A stretch of 49,168 nt of DNA, from positions 1 to 49,168 of the forward strand of contig DXCL01000016.1 of the NCBI GenBank assembly GCA_019115995.1. Reading direction: 5' to 3'. The notes beneath the pieces were generated by a model. The model was given only the letters and a program-made list of their open reading frames with translations, searched no databases and was not told where the DNA came from. Positions within the stretch are counted from its first letter, which is position 1, and every line of letters begins with the position of its first letter. This DNA is from Candidatus Borkfalkia avistercoris (GTDB lineage Bacteria > Bacillota > Clostridia > Christensenellales > Borkfalkiaceae). Both the position numbers and the translations under genes were made by a program. Below, piece after piece: positions 33,498 through 42,085 of the stretch.

Positions 33498-34343
33498 TTA
33501 CAGATTGCTGAAAACTTTTAACGTAGTGAGCGCGTTTTCTTCCATCGCTTTCTGCGCGGAAAGCGCCATATCGTGGAAAAATCCCGCAGGCTGCGCTTCC
33601 GCATGCGCTTTTGCCGCCGCATACCCCGCATACGACATGTACGTATAGTAATTGATCTTATTCACGCCGCGGCGTATGACCTCGCGGTATTCCTCGTGGG
33701 ATATGCCGCTGCCGCCGTGCATGACGAGGGGGATATTCGTCTTTTCGCGCACCTTGGTGATCACGTCCATATTCAGCACCGGTTTGACCTTATAAATGCC
33801 GTGCGCCGTGCCGAAGGCGATGGCGAGCGCGTCCACGCCCGTTTTTCTGAGATAATCGGGCACGAGCTCCGGATCGGTATACAGATCTTCCGGTCTCTCC
33901 TGCCCCGCTTCGCCGCCGCCCTCGCGGTTGGGCAGGCGGCCGAGCTCAGCCTCCACGTCGGCGCCGTGCGCGTGCGCGTAATCGACCGCCTCGCGCGTGC
34001 CCTTTACGTTCTCCTCGTACGGGCGCGCGGAATAGTCTATCATAACGGAAGTAAAGCCGAGATCGACGGCGCGTTTGCAGTATTCGAAGTCTTCGCCGTG
34101 ATCGAGATGCACGCACACGGGCACCTTGCTCCTCTTGGCAAGTTCGAGCATGACGGGGCCGATCTTATCCAGCGGGGCGACCGATTCGTGCAGCTGCGCA
34201 TGCGAGCATATGACGGGCACGTTCAGGCTTTCCGCCGCGTCCAATACGGCGAGCAGGCATTCGAGATTGGGCGTGTTGAACGCCCCGACCGCCGCCTTTT
34301 TCTTTTTGGAAATTTCAATGACTTCTCTCAATGACGCCAACAT
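33498..34343 (-). CDS. class II ketose-bisphosphate aldolase (FbaA/GatY/KbaY family)
   Basis: Zn2+-dependent aldolase of 281 residues. Zinc ligands and active-site residues are visible: VHLDHGED (Asp and His, about 78-85), IDYSARPYEENV, AFGTAHGIYK (His) and VMHGGSG (His), then NKINYYT. The family cleaves ketose 1-phosphates or 1,6-bisphosphates into dihydroxyacetone phosphate and an aldehyde. Next to a sugar kinase and isomerase-like protein it is more likely catabolic than the glycolytic enzyme. Start is ATG at 34343, six bases after the stop of the isomerase-like gene. Confidence 0.9.
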   Translation of the reverse strand: MLASLREVIEISKKKKAAVGAFNTPNLECLLAVLDAAESLNVPVICSHAQLHESVAPLDKIGPVMLELAKRSKVPVCVHLDHGEDFEYCKRAVDLGFTSVMIDYSARPYEENVKGTREAVDYAHAHGADVEAELGRLPNREGGGEAGQERPEDLYTDPELVPDYLRKTGVDALAIAFGTAHGIYKVKPVLNMDVITKVREKTNIPLVMHGGSGISHEEYREVIRRGVNKINYYTYMSYAGYAAAKAHAEAQPAGFFHDMALSAQKAMEENALTTLKVFSNL

Positions 34344-34349
34344 CGTTCT

Positions 34350-35744
34350 TTACTCCTCTATACTGACGATATCGTAACCAAGATAGGTGGAAAACGCCTC
34401 TTCGAGCACCTCTTTCATGTGCCCGACGCCCACCGTGGTGTGGTGTTTGAACCCGCCGCGCGCAAGGCGCAGGAGCTTGTTTTGCAGGTTTGGTATTTCC
34501 GCAACGCCGCCGCAGCCGAAGAATTCCTTTTCGATAGGCTCGCCCGTAAAGCGCGCCTCGCTCGCATACACTCTGAGTTTTCCGTTTTCGGTAAAGCAGT
34601 TGGAAAAGGTCATGTCGAACGCGGCGATCCTGCCCTCGTTGCTGCCCCAGCCCGAACCGGGGTCGTTTTTGGCAAACATCTTATGCTCGGTAACGGTGCC
34701 CTTGCCCGCCATGAGCGACTGCGCCACCGGCCCGCAGTGGAAAAGGATGACCTTGTTCTCGTCTTCGCCGTAGTTATTGTTCCAGTCGAGGCACGCCGTA
34801 GGCTTGCCGCTCGCAAGCGCCATCGCGCGCATGGTGATGGCGGAGCAGAGGTCGATCTCGCAGGAGCAGACGATGCCGCGGTCGTTGAGCTCCGATATGA
34901 GCACGCACGGGCATACGCGCAGGATGGTCTCCATCTCGTTCCAGCAGCGGAGCGTGATCGCGTCGAGCCTGTATTCTTCGATATATTCGTCGATGACGAC
35001 GGAGATCTTTGCGAGCGTAAGCTTGTTCTTCTCGGGCACGCGCGAAAAATCGGTGTAGCTTTCCAGCCGTTTGACCTTGGCGAGCACCGCCTTGTCGTCG
35101 TCCTTCTTCTGCCCGACCTTGAACACGAGCTCGGAAAGGTCGAAACTCTCCACGTTGATGCCGTAGCGTTGCAGGGTAACTTCGTCGAAGCGCACCGTCT
35201 TGAAGGCGGTCGTGCGCGCCCCGATACAGCCGAGGTTGAAGCGGCGCATACCCTTCACCACGCGGCAGATCGCGGCGAAATCTTCGAGATTTTTGGCAAA
35301 CGCCTCGCTCAGCGGGTGCACGACGTGCGGCTTCATCACCGTGAACGGGATCTTGTACTGATAGAACACGTCCGTCACGGAGAATTTGCCGCAGAAGGCG
35401 TCTCTGCGGTGCGCGAAGTCCATTTTGCCGATCTCATCGGGATACGCCTGCATGAGGATGGGAACGCCGGCGTCCTGCAACGCCGCCGCAGCGCCGTTTT
35501 CGTCGATGAAGATGGGCATGCAGAGGATCACGCCGTCGTACTCGCCTTCGTGGCTTTTCAGCCAGTCGTGATACAGCCTGCCCTCCTCGCGCGTTTCCAC
35601 CGCGCCGTAGCGGGTGGCCTTTTCGTCCATGACCAAAACTTCATGTCCCGCGTCCGTCACGGCTTTGATCATATCCTGCCGCGCGCCCGCGATGAGCTCT
35701 GCGGGCATGAACCCGCGGTTACCGAAATACAATGCAAATTTCAT
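34350..35744 (-). CDS. L-fucose/L-arabinose isomerase-family protein (paralogue 2)
   Basis: A 464-residue homologue of the fucose-isomerase superfamily. Candidate Mn2+ ligands: Glu in CSCEIDLCSAIT, Asp in CLDWNNNYG, His in HHTTVGVGHM; FHCGPVAQSLM matches the FHCG motif of paralogue 1. An Asn-Asn-rich loop follows the Asp. It is divergent from paralogue 1 over most of its length, so the two probably act on different substrates. It sits in the operon between the dehydrogenase and aldolase genes; AAGGAGAGG precedes the start. Confidence 0.8.
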   Translation of the reverse strand: MKFALYFGNRGFMPAELIAGARQDMIKAVTDAGHEVLVMDEKATRYGAVETREEGRLYHDWLKSHEGEYDGVILCMPIFIDENGAAAALQDAGVPILMQAYPDEIGKMDFAHRRDAFCGKFSVTDVFYQYKIPFTVMKPHVVHPLSEAFAKNLEDFAAICRVVKGMRRFNLGCIGARTTAFKTVRFDEVTLQRYGINVESFDLSELVFKVGQKKDDDKAVLAKVKRLESYTDFSRVPEKNKLTLAKISVVIDEYIEEYRLDAITLRCWNEMETILRVCPCVLISELNDRGIVCSCEIDLCSAITMRAMALASGKPTACLDWNNNYGEDENKVILFHCGPVAQSLMAGKGTVTEHKMFAKNDPGSGWGSNEGRIAAFDMTFSNCFTENGKLRVYASEARFTGEPIEKEFFGCGGVAEIPNLQNKLLRLARGGFKHHTTVGVGHMKEVLEEAFSTYLGYDIVSIEE

Positions 35745-35842
35745 TTTTTCCTCTCCTTATAATGTCTGAACGCGGAATCCGGGCTCCCGCGATCCGTTCG
35801 GAAAGCCGAGCCCGAAAACTCCCGCGCCGCAACCGCCGGGGA

Positions 35843-36955
35843 TCATTTACCCAAAACGACGATCTTTAAGCCCTGCATGCTGATATTCATTTCCATCGCG
35901 TCGTTGATGTCCGCAAGGGCGTATTTGTGCGTGAGCAGATCCGTTACGGGCAGGCCGTCTTTCTGCGCCTCTTTCAAAAATTCGCACGCCTGTATCCAGT
36001 CTTTCGCCTGATACGTCCACGACCCCGTGACCTTGATCTCTTTATTGCAGATATCCAGGTGCGGATTGTAAGTCGTTTCGCCGTTATCCACAAAGAACCC
36101 GAGCTCGCACATCGCTCCGCCGCGGCGCACATACTTCCAAATCATGCTTGCCGCTTTGGGCGAACCCGTGCACTGGAACGCCATTTCCGCGCCCGTGCCC
36201 GTGATCTCTTTGATCTTTGCGACCGCGTCTTCGCGGAGATAATTCACGGCATAAGCCGCTCCCAGTTTTTCCGCCATGGCGAGGCGCTTTTCGTCGCCGT
36301 CTACGGCGATGATGTTGCGGACGCCCATCGTACGCACAAGGGTCAGCAATAAAAGGCCGATCGGGCCGCACCCCTGCACCAACACATAAGAACCGTGCTT
36401 GAAGTTAAAGATCTCTTTCGCCTTTTCGACGGCGTGCACGACGACGGCGGCGGGCTCGATCAGCGTGCGCAGATCGACGTCCATATCGCTGACGTTGAAG
36501 ATCACGCCGCCTTCGTTGACTTTGATGTATTCGCCGAACCAGCCGTTGAAATTCTTATACGCCTTTTCTCCCGGGATCAGCCCGAAGATCTCTCCTCCCT
36601 CGCACAGGTGGATATGTTCGGGGTCGTATTTGCAGGTATCGCATTTGCCGCACGGCTTCAAGCCGGTAACGATCTTATCGCCCACATGCAGCGGTTTTCC
36701 GTAATAATCCGTCTTGACGTTCTTGCCGAGCTTCACGATCGTACCCGTACCCTCATGCCCGAGCTCTACGGGGATATACCCGAACGGGTCTCCCTTGTAT
36801 TCGTGCACGTCGGTACCGCAGATACCCGTCTGCTCCACCTTGACCAGCACCTCGCCGTCGCCGATCTTCGGAACGGGGAGATCGTAGATCTCGATCTTTT
36901 TGGGCCCTGTCAACACCGCTACTTTTGCCGTTTGAGGAATTTTAAACTCTTTCAT
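35843..36955 (-). CDS. zinc-dependent medium-chain alcohol/polyol dehydrogenase
   Basis: NAD(P)-dependent dehydrogenase of the MDR family, 370 residues, related to sorbitol/threonine dehydrogenases. Catalytic zinc: Cys47-type GICGTDVHE, GHEGTG and the Glu of IEPAAVVVHA. Structural zinc: four Cys in PCGKCDTCKYDPEHIHLC. Rossmann motif: VQGCGPIGLLLL with the acidic residue in VDGDEKR that favours NAD+. Likely oxidises a polyol or sugar alcohol to a ketose, or the reverse. Its ATG overlaps the end of the kinase gene by 14 bases and has AAAGGAG inside that gene, so they are translated together. Confidence 0.9.
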   Translation of the reverse strand: MKEFKIPQTAKVAVLTGPKKIEIYDLPVPKIGDGEVLVKVEQTGICGTDVHEYKGDPFGYIPVELGHEGTGTIVKLGKNVKTDYYGKPLHVGDKIVTGLKPCGKCDTCKYDPEHIHLCEGGEIFGLIPGEKAYKNFNGWFGEYIKVNEGGVIFNVSDMDVDLRTLIEPAAVVVHAVEKAKEIFNFKHGSYVLVQGCGPIGLLLLTLVRTMGVRNIIAVDGDEKRLAMAEKLGAAYAVNYLREDAVAKIKEITGTGAEMAFQCTGSPKAASMIWKYVRRGGAMCELGFFVDNGETTYNPHLDICNKEIKVTGSWTYQAKDWIQACEFLKEAQKDGLPVTDLLTHKYALADINDAMEMNISMQGLKIVVLGK

Positions 36956-38426
36956 CTGTCAGCTCCTTTATGGTTTTATATAATTTTTTATATTTTTTGT
37001 ACTGCCCTTCATAGGCGGCGTGCATCGCCGCGTCGGGCAAAAACTCGTCTTTATACCGCGCGAACACGGCCGCGGCTTCGGCAAGATCTTTCGCCCTGCC
37101 CGCGGCGACGGCCTGCAACATGGCGCAGCCGCAAAGCCCGCCTTCGGAGGAGCGCAGCGTTTTGACGGGTATATCCTGAATATCCGCTTTGAGCTGCAAC
37201 CACTTTTTCGAATTTGCGCCCCCGCCCGTGGCGATCGCCGAACGGATCCTGATGCCGTACCTTTTTACCGTTTCGGCGTTGAGCCGCATCTCCATCGCCG
37301 TGCCTTCCAAAATGCTCTTGTAAACGTCCGCATCGCTCGCGGCGAGCGTGAGCCCTATCACGGCGCCCTTCGCGCCGATATTCTGATAGGGCGTAGCGGC
37401 GCCCGCAAAATACGGAAGCGTCAGAATGCCCGTAGGCGAGGCGCTCATCTCCTTTTCTATATACGAAAAGAAGTCCTTTTCCTCCCCCTTATAGCCGTGC
37501 AGAAGCCGGTTTTTAAACCAGTTCACGAGCGAACCGTTCGAATAATTGAACATATAGGTGCAGTACAGCCCGTCCACCGCGTACGGCACGCACGGATAGC
37601 CCTGCAACCCCATGCGCGCGTCCGTCGGTTTTTTATCGAAGATCGCCGTCATGCACTCTACCGTGCCGAGCCCGTCCACCGCGTCGCCCGCGCGCACCGC
37701 GCCCGCGCCGAGCGCGGAACAGATCTGATCGTGCGAGCCCAGAACGAGCGTTACCTCGCCCGCAACGCCGCATTCTTCCAGAACGGCACGCCGCACCTTT
37801 CCCACAACGCTGCCCGTGGGCACGGGCTTTGAAAAGAGCGATACGTCGATCCCGAAAGCGGAAAGCATTTCGCCGTCGAACGCGCGTTTTCCTACGTGGA
37901 ACGCCCCCGTACGCGTCGCGAGGCCGTAATCTATGGCGCGTTCGCCCGTGAGCATATACCCGAGATAATCGCAGATGAGCAGCAGTTTATCCGCCGCGGA
38001 AAAGGCCTCCGGCGCGTGCCTGCGTATCCAAAGGAGTTTTGAAAGCGAAAACATGCTCTGCGGCAGAACGCCGACGCGGGAAAAGAGCTCCTCCGCGCCG
38101 AACTTTTGCAAAATTTCCTCCGCTTCCGCCGCGCCGCGCGGATCGGTGTAAAGCATGGGAAGAAACACCGCTTTGTCGTTTTTATCCAAAAGCACGAAGG
38201 ATTCCCCGAAGGTAGATATGCACATAGAAGAGAACCCGCCCTTCGCCGACGCAAAGCGCATCATCTCTTTCACGCGCGCAAAGATCCCCTCTATATCTAC
38301 GTACTCTTCCCCCTCCCTTCCGATCAGCGGGTATTCCTCGCTCTTATAGGCGAGGATCTCCCCGCTCTCCGAAAAGAGCTGGCATTTGCAGCAGGTGCTG
38401 CCTACGTCAAGGCTCAAAAAATTCAT
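36942..38426 (-). CDS. FGGY-family sugar kinase of unknown specificity
   Basis: ATP-dependent carbohydrate kinase, 494 residues: SLDVGSTCCKC at the phosphate-binding loop, TFGESFVLLD, DPRGAAEAEE, LGSHDQICSALGAGAV, GLGTVECMTA, FAGAATPY and GGGANSKKWLQLKADI with a C-terminal GGLCGCAMLQ. The pattern GESF and LGSHDQ is that of FGGY members acting on unusual ketoses, not AraB or XylB. First gene of a five-gene operon. The -10 box TATAAT (38451-38456) lacks a good -35, as expected for a promoter that needs the AraC-type activator encoded divergently. Confidence 0.88.
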   Translation of the reverse strand: MNFLSLDVGSTCCKCQLFSESGEILAYKSEEYPLIGREGEEYVDIEGIFARVKEMMRFASAKGGFSSMCISTFGESFVLLDKNDKAVFLPMLYTDPRGAAEAEEILQKFGAEELFSRVGVLPQSMFSLSKLLWIRRHAPEAFSAADKLLLICDYLGYMLTGERAIDYGLATRTGAFHVGKRAFDGEMLSAFGIDVSLFSKPVPTGSVVGKVRRAVLEECGVAGEVTLVLGSHDQICSALGAGAVRAGDAVDGLGTVECMTAIFDKKPTDARMGLQGYPCVPYAVDGLYCTYMFNYSNGSLVNWFKNRLLHGYKGEEKDFFSYIEKEMSASPTGILTLPYFAGAATPYQNIGAKGAVIGLTLAASDADVYKSILEGTAMEMRLNAETVKRYGIRIRSAIATGGGANSKKWLQLKADIQDIPVKTLRSSEGGLCGCAMLQAVAAGRAKDLAEAAAVFARYKDEFLPDAAMHAAYEGQYKKYKKLYKTIKELTDERV

Positions 38427-38527
38427 ATACCCCTCCCCGTTTTCCCCTCCATTATACTTGCTTTTTTGCGCCCGTTATAGTATCATTTGTACAAACATAT
38501 GGTAATTTCGTATCGGAGTTTACGAAT
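38427..38527. promoter_or_regulatory. divergent control region: sugar kinase operon / PocR-AraC gene
   Basis: Holds the minus-strand -10 TATAAT (38451-38456) with a poor -35, a plus-strand TATAGT (38475-38480) and the perfect palindrome TTTGTACAAA (38486-38495) between -60 and the regulator gene, a possible activator site. Confidence 0.5.
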
Positions 38528-39322
38528 ATGAAGGAATATGACCTTTCCAAAATGCGGGAGCTCCTGCATGATTTTTACAACCTGACGGGCATCAAGATCT
38601 GCATTTACGACAGCGCGGAAAACGAGCTCTGCTATTATCCGGAAAAGCTCTCCCCTTTCTGCCGCCTTTTGCGCGAGGAGAGCGAGGCGGACGAAAAGTG
38701 CCGCGCCTGCGACCGGCGCGCCTTTGCCGAATGCAAGCGCACCCACCGCCGCGCCGTTTATACCTGCCACGCGGGGCTTTTGGAGTGTTTTTCCCCTATC
38801 CTGTACCATGAAAAGATCATCGGATACATCGTGATCGGGCAGATCCGCACGGAAAACGAGGCTCCCGCCGCGCTCGGCGAGGCGCTGCGGGAGCTGTACG
38901 GAAAACTTCCGACGATAGAAATGGACAAGATAAGTTCCGCCATTCGCATACTGGACGCGTGCGCGGGATACGAATACCTGAAAACGTTGGTGAGCGACTA
39001 CGACGAACGCATAGACGCCCGCCTTTCGGCGTACATCGAAGAAAATCTTGCGGGAGATCTTTCCGTTTCGGCGCTGTGCAGGAAATTCCGCCTTTCCCGC
39101 TCCGAGCTGTATTCCCTCTTCCGCGAATATTTTTCCTCGTCCGTCGCGGATTTCGTAAAGGCGCGCAGACTGCAAAAGGCGCGCCTGCTTTTGCAGCAGA
39201 CGCACCTTCCCGTTGCAAAGATCGCCGCGCTTTGCGGCATACCCGATTACAACTACTTTTCCAAGCAGTTCAAGCGCGCGTTCGGCGTTTCCCCGTCTGC
39301 CGCGCGCGGCGGCGCCGAATGA
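38528..39322 (+). CDS. AraC-family regulator with PocR sensory domain
   Basis: A 264-residue transcription factor. Residues 5-155 form a PocR domain (LLHDFYNLTGIKICIYD, then a cysteine-rich stretch CRLLR...KCRACDRRAFAECKR...YTCHAGLLE, and KIIGYIVIGQIR), a PAS-like ligand pocket that binds small polyols or sugars in characterised members. Residues 165-262 form the double AraC helix-turn-helix (LSVSALCRKFRLSRSELYSLF and IAALCGIPDYNYFSKQFKRAFG). The four to five cysteines could bind a metal or cluster. Divergent from the kinase-dehydrogenase operon, whose promoter lacks a -35 box, so it is the likely activator of that operon. Confidence 0.9.
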   Translation: MKEYDLSKMRELLHDFYNLTGIKICIYDSAENELCYYPEKLSPFCRLLREESEADEKCRACDRRAFAECKRTHRRAVYTCHAGLLECFSPILYHEKIIGYIVIGQIRTENEAPAALGEALRELYGKLPTIEMDKISSAIRILDACAGYEYLKTLVSDYDERIDARLSAYIEENLAGDLSVSALCRKFRLSRSELYSLFREYFSSSVADFVKARRLQKARLLLQQTHLPVAKIAALCGIPDYNYFSKQFKRAFGVSPSAARGGAE

Positions 39323-39403
39323 CGCGATACCGTTAAGATATTCAACATTTTTGGCGAAAACGTCGATTATGTCGGCTTTGTACAGAAAATTACCGAAAAA
39401 CCC

Positions 39404-39432
39404 TTGAAATTCCTTTCGCTTCATGTTAAAAT
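39404..39432 (+). promoter_or_regulatory. sigma-A promoter of the small membrane protein gene
   Basis: Plus strand: -35 TTGAAA (39404-39409), 17-base spacer, -10 TAAAAT (39427-39432). Confidence 0.65.
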
Positions 39433-39464
39433 TATAATAACGATAACCTATCGGAGGATATGAT

Positions 39465-39968
39465 ATGGCAAAAAAGAACTTAAAACTGTTCATTCCGGGC
39501 GCGATCGCGCTGGTGCTCGGCATCGTTGCTTTCTGCATGATGTTCGTAGACGCGGTAACGTATTCGGTCAAATTGCTCGGCGGCGAGTTTTCCTTTACGG
39601 GCATGAAGCTCGCCTTCGGCGGAGAAATCGAAGTGGTTTCCGGCGTATCCATAGACGCGCTCGAATTCAACATCATGACGACGCTTGCGTTTATCCTGCC
39701 CCTTGTAGGCGGCGTGCTTGCCCTGCTGTTCAAAAACGGCCTGATCACCAAGATCATCACAACGGCATGCTTTGTGCTCGGCGCGGTGTTCCTGTTCAGC
39801 ACGACGGGATTTACGGCGATCAGCCTGGGCGGACAGGACGCCAAAGACGCGCTCACGGCAGTATGCGAAGAAAAGCTTGCGGTCGGCCCCATCGTGGCGG
39901 GCGTTCTTTCCGTTATCGGCGCGGTCGTATGCTTCTTTAAGGGTACCATCGCAAAAATGATCGGCTGA
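39465..39968 (+). CDS. small four-helix membrane protein of unknown function
   Basis: A 167-residue integral membrane protein. Four hydrophobic segments are visible: about residues 8-30 (FIPGAIALVLGIVAFCMM), 70-90 (IMTTLAFILPLVGGVLALL), 95-112 (IITTACFVLGAVFLF) and 142-160 (VGPIVAGVLSVIGAVVCFF). A Gly/Glu-rich loop lies between helices 1 and 2. No family recognised; such small tetraspan proteins are common in Clostridia. GGAGG seven bases upstream and its own promoter support that the gene is real. Confidence 0.75.
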   Translation: MAKKNLKLFIPGAIALVLGIVAFCMMFVDAVTYSVKLLGGEFSFTGMKLAFGGEIEVVSGVSIDALEFNIMTTLAFILPLVGGVLALLFKNGLITKIITTACFVLGAVFLFSTTGFTAISLGGQDAKDALTAVCEEKLAVGPIVAGVLSVIGAVVCFFKGTIAKMIG

Positions 39969-39990
39969 AACAAAACCTCATAAAAATCAA

Positions 39991-40020
39991 GCACCCCGCG
40001 GCAGAATTGCCGCGGGGTGC
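39991..40020. terminator. bidirectional terminator between the membrane protein gene and mnmA
   Basis: GCACCCCGCGGC (39991-40002) pairs with GCCGCGGGGTGC (40009-40020). The plus tail is TTTCACTT; the minus tail is TTGATTTTT. Confidence 0.75.
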
Positions 40021-40037
40021 TTTCACTTAAAAACAAA

Positions 40038-41138
<1,101 letters not shown>

Positions 41139-41160
41139 TTACATTTTACAGATTTTTTCT

Positions 41161-41190
41161 ATTATAATGCGAAAGAGGGCGGGCTGTCAA
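41161..41190 (-). promoter_or_regulatory. sigma-A promoter of mnmA
   Basis: Minus strand: -35 TTGACA (41185-41190), 18-base spacer, -10 TATAAT (41161-41166). Confidence 0.8.
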
Positions 41191-41231
41191 TAAAAAGCGC
41201 GGCGATGCAGGAATGCGCCGCCGCGTTTTTT
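41191..41231 (-). terminator. intrinsic terminator of the second cytidylate-kinase-like gene
   Basis: CGCGGCG (41198-41204) pairs with CGCCGCG (41219-41225), flanked by five A and six T; it can work in both directions and overlaps the stop region at 41231. Confidence 0.7.
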
Positions 41232-41809
41232 CAGTTTTGCAGATTTTTTATGAAAGCCAGCGCCGTTTCCACGCAGCCGTCTACGCCGATCAGACTGCTG
41301 TCCATGCACAGATCGTGATTTTCCGCCATGCCCCACTTTCTGTCGGTGTAGTATTCGTAATACTTTTTGCGCTTTTTGTCCGTAGCTCTGATGTGTTCTT
41401 CCATCTTTTCCGGAGCCACGCCCGTTTCCATCGCAAGTTTTCTCTTTACGCGGAACGCCATGGGCGCGTGGATATATATTTTTACGCTGTTTTCCACGAT
41501 GACGTCGGAACATCTGCCGATGAGCACGCACGGGCCCTTGTCTGCAAGCTGTTTGATCAGGTTCGACTGCGCGATGTAGATCTGGTCGGTCATGGGCATC
41601 TGATAATAGGAATAGAGCGTGCGGGAAAAGATGCCGGGCGCGCTCTCCTCGTAGTGGCGCATGAACTCTTCGGAAAGGTTGCTGTTCTCCGCCGCCATGG
41701 AGATGAGATCCTTATCGTAGAACGGTATGCCGAGCGCTTTGGCAAGCTTGATGCCGAATTCCCTGCCGCCGCTGCCGAACTGCCTGCTCACCGTAATGAC
41801 CTTGTTCAT
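41231..41809 (-). CDS. cytidylate-kinase-like family protein (second copy)
   Basis: A 192-residue P-loop NTPase of the cytidylate kinase-like family: TVSRQFGSGGREFGIKLA (6-23) with the P-loop glycines, YDKDLISMAA, CVLIGRCSDVIV, a lid IRATDKKRKKYYEYYTDRKWG and LCMDSSLIG. The SRQFGSGG form of the P-loop marks the family that is separate from housekeeping Cmk. Substrate unknown. It is not closely similar to the copy at 20724-21284. The start at 41809 follows a GGGGGG tract; the longer frame upstream is spacer. Confidence 0.85.
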   Translation of the reverse strand: MNKVITVSRQFGSGGREFGIKLAKALGIPFYDKDLISMAAENSNLSEEFMRHYEESAPGIFSRTLYSYYQMPMTDQIYIAQSNLIKQLADKGPCVLIGRCSDVIVENSVKIYIHAPMAFRVKRKLAMETGVAPEKMEEHIRATDKKRKKYYEYYTDRKWGMAENHDLCMDSSLIGVDGCVETALAFIKNLQN

Positions 41810-41864
41810 AAAATAATCCCCCCTTTTTTCGGGCGCGCAACATGGCGCACTCGTTTCTACTTCC

Positions 41865-41893
41865 ATTAAACACCAAAAACGCCCGTTTGTCAA
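41865..41893 (-). promoter_or_regulatory. sigma-A promoter of the second cytidylate-kinase-like gene
   Basis: Minus strand: -35 TTGACA (41888-41893), 17-base spacer, -10 TTTAAT (41865-41870). Confidence 0.75.
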
Positions 41894-41942
41894 GGGGCGC
41901 GGTAAAATTTTATGCCAAAACCATAAAAATATGCACAAACGG

Positions 41943-41971
41943 TTGACAATTTCTCTGCAATTTGTTATCCT
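41943..41971 (+). promoter_or_regulatory. sigma-A promoter of the MATE exporter
   Basis: Plus strand: -35 TTGACA (41943-41948), 17-base spacer, -10 TATCCT (41966-41971). Predicted start of transcription is near 41978. Confidence 0.75.
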
Positions 41972-41977
41972 CTTGAA

Positions 41978-42070
41978 AAATGAATTTATCCTAGCTCCGC
42001 CGCCGGGCGGAAATACGCGCAGGGTTTTGCATCGTAGGCCTTTGAAGATGCAAAACGCCCGCGCTTTTTT
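41978..42070 (+). ncRNA. attenuated leader, guanidine-IV (mepA)-like riboswitch candidate
   Basis: A short leader of about 40 bases precedes a strong terminator. It contains a hairpin TCCGCC-GCCG-GGCGGA (41996-42011), and CCTA (41990-41993) just before it is complementary to TAGG (42035-42038) in the terminator loop, allowing a loop interaction. The guanidine-IV class (mepA motif) is known from Clostridia upstream of MATE exporters and acts through a terminator. The exact consensus could not be aligned here, so the class is a proposal from size, architecture and gene. Confidence 0.5.
42017..42070 (+). terminator. leader terminator upstream of the MATE gene
   Basis: Long stem with GTTTTGCATC (42024-42033) paired to GATGCAAAAC (42047-42056), extended by outer GCGC pairs, then six T (42065-42070). 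It lies 15 bases before the MATE start codon. Confidence 0.85.
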
Positions 42071-42085
42071 ATTGCGGAGAAAAGC

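Noticed and set aside
38483-40036. A 517-codon minus-strand frame opposite the PocR-AraC and membrane protein genes
   Set aside because: Both plus-strand genes have clear domains or helices, promoter and ribosome sites; the antisense product matches nothing.
41978-42016. PreQ1-I riboswitch, suggested by CCTAGC in the MATE leader
   Set aside because: The A-rich AAAAAACTA tail and the short P1 geometry are missing, and the gene is a MATE exporter.
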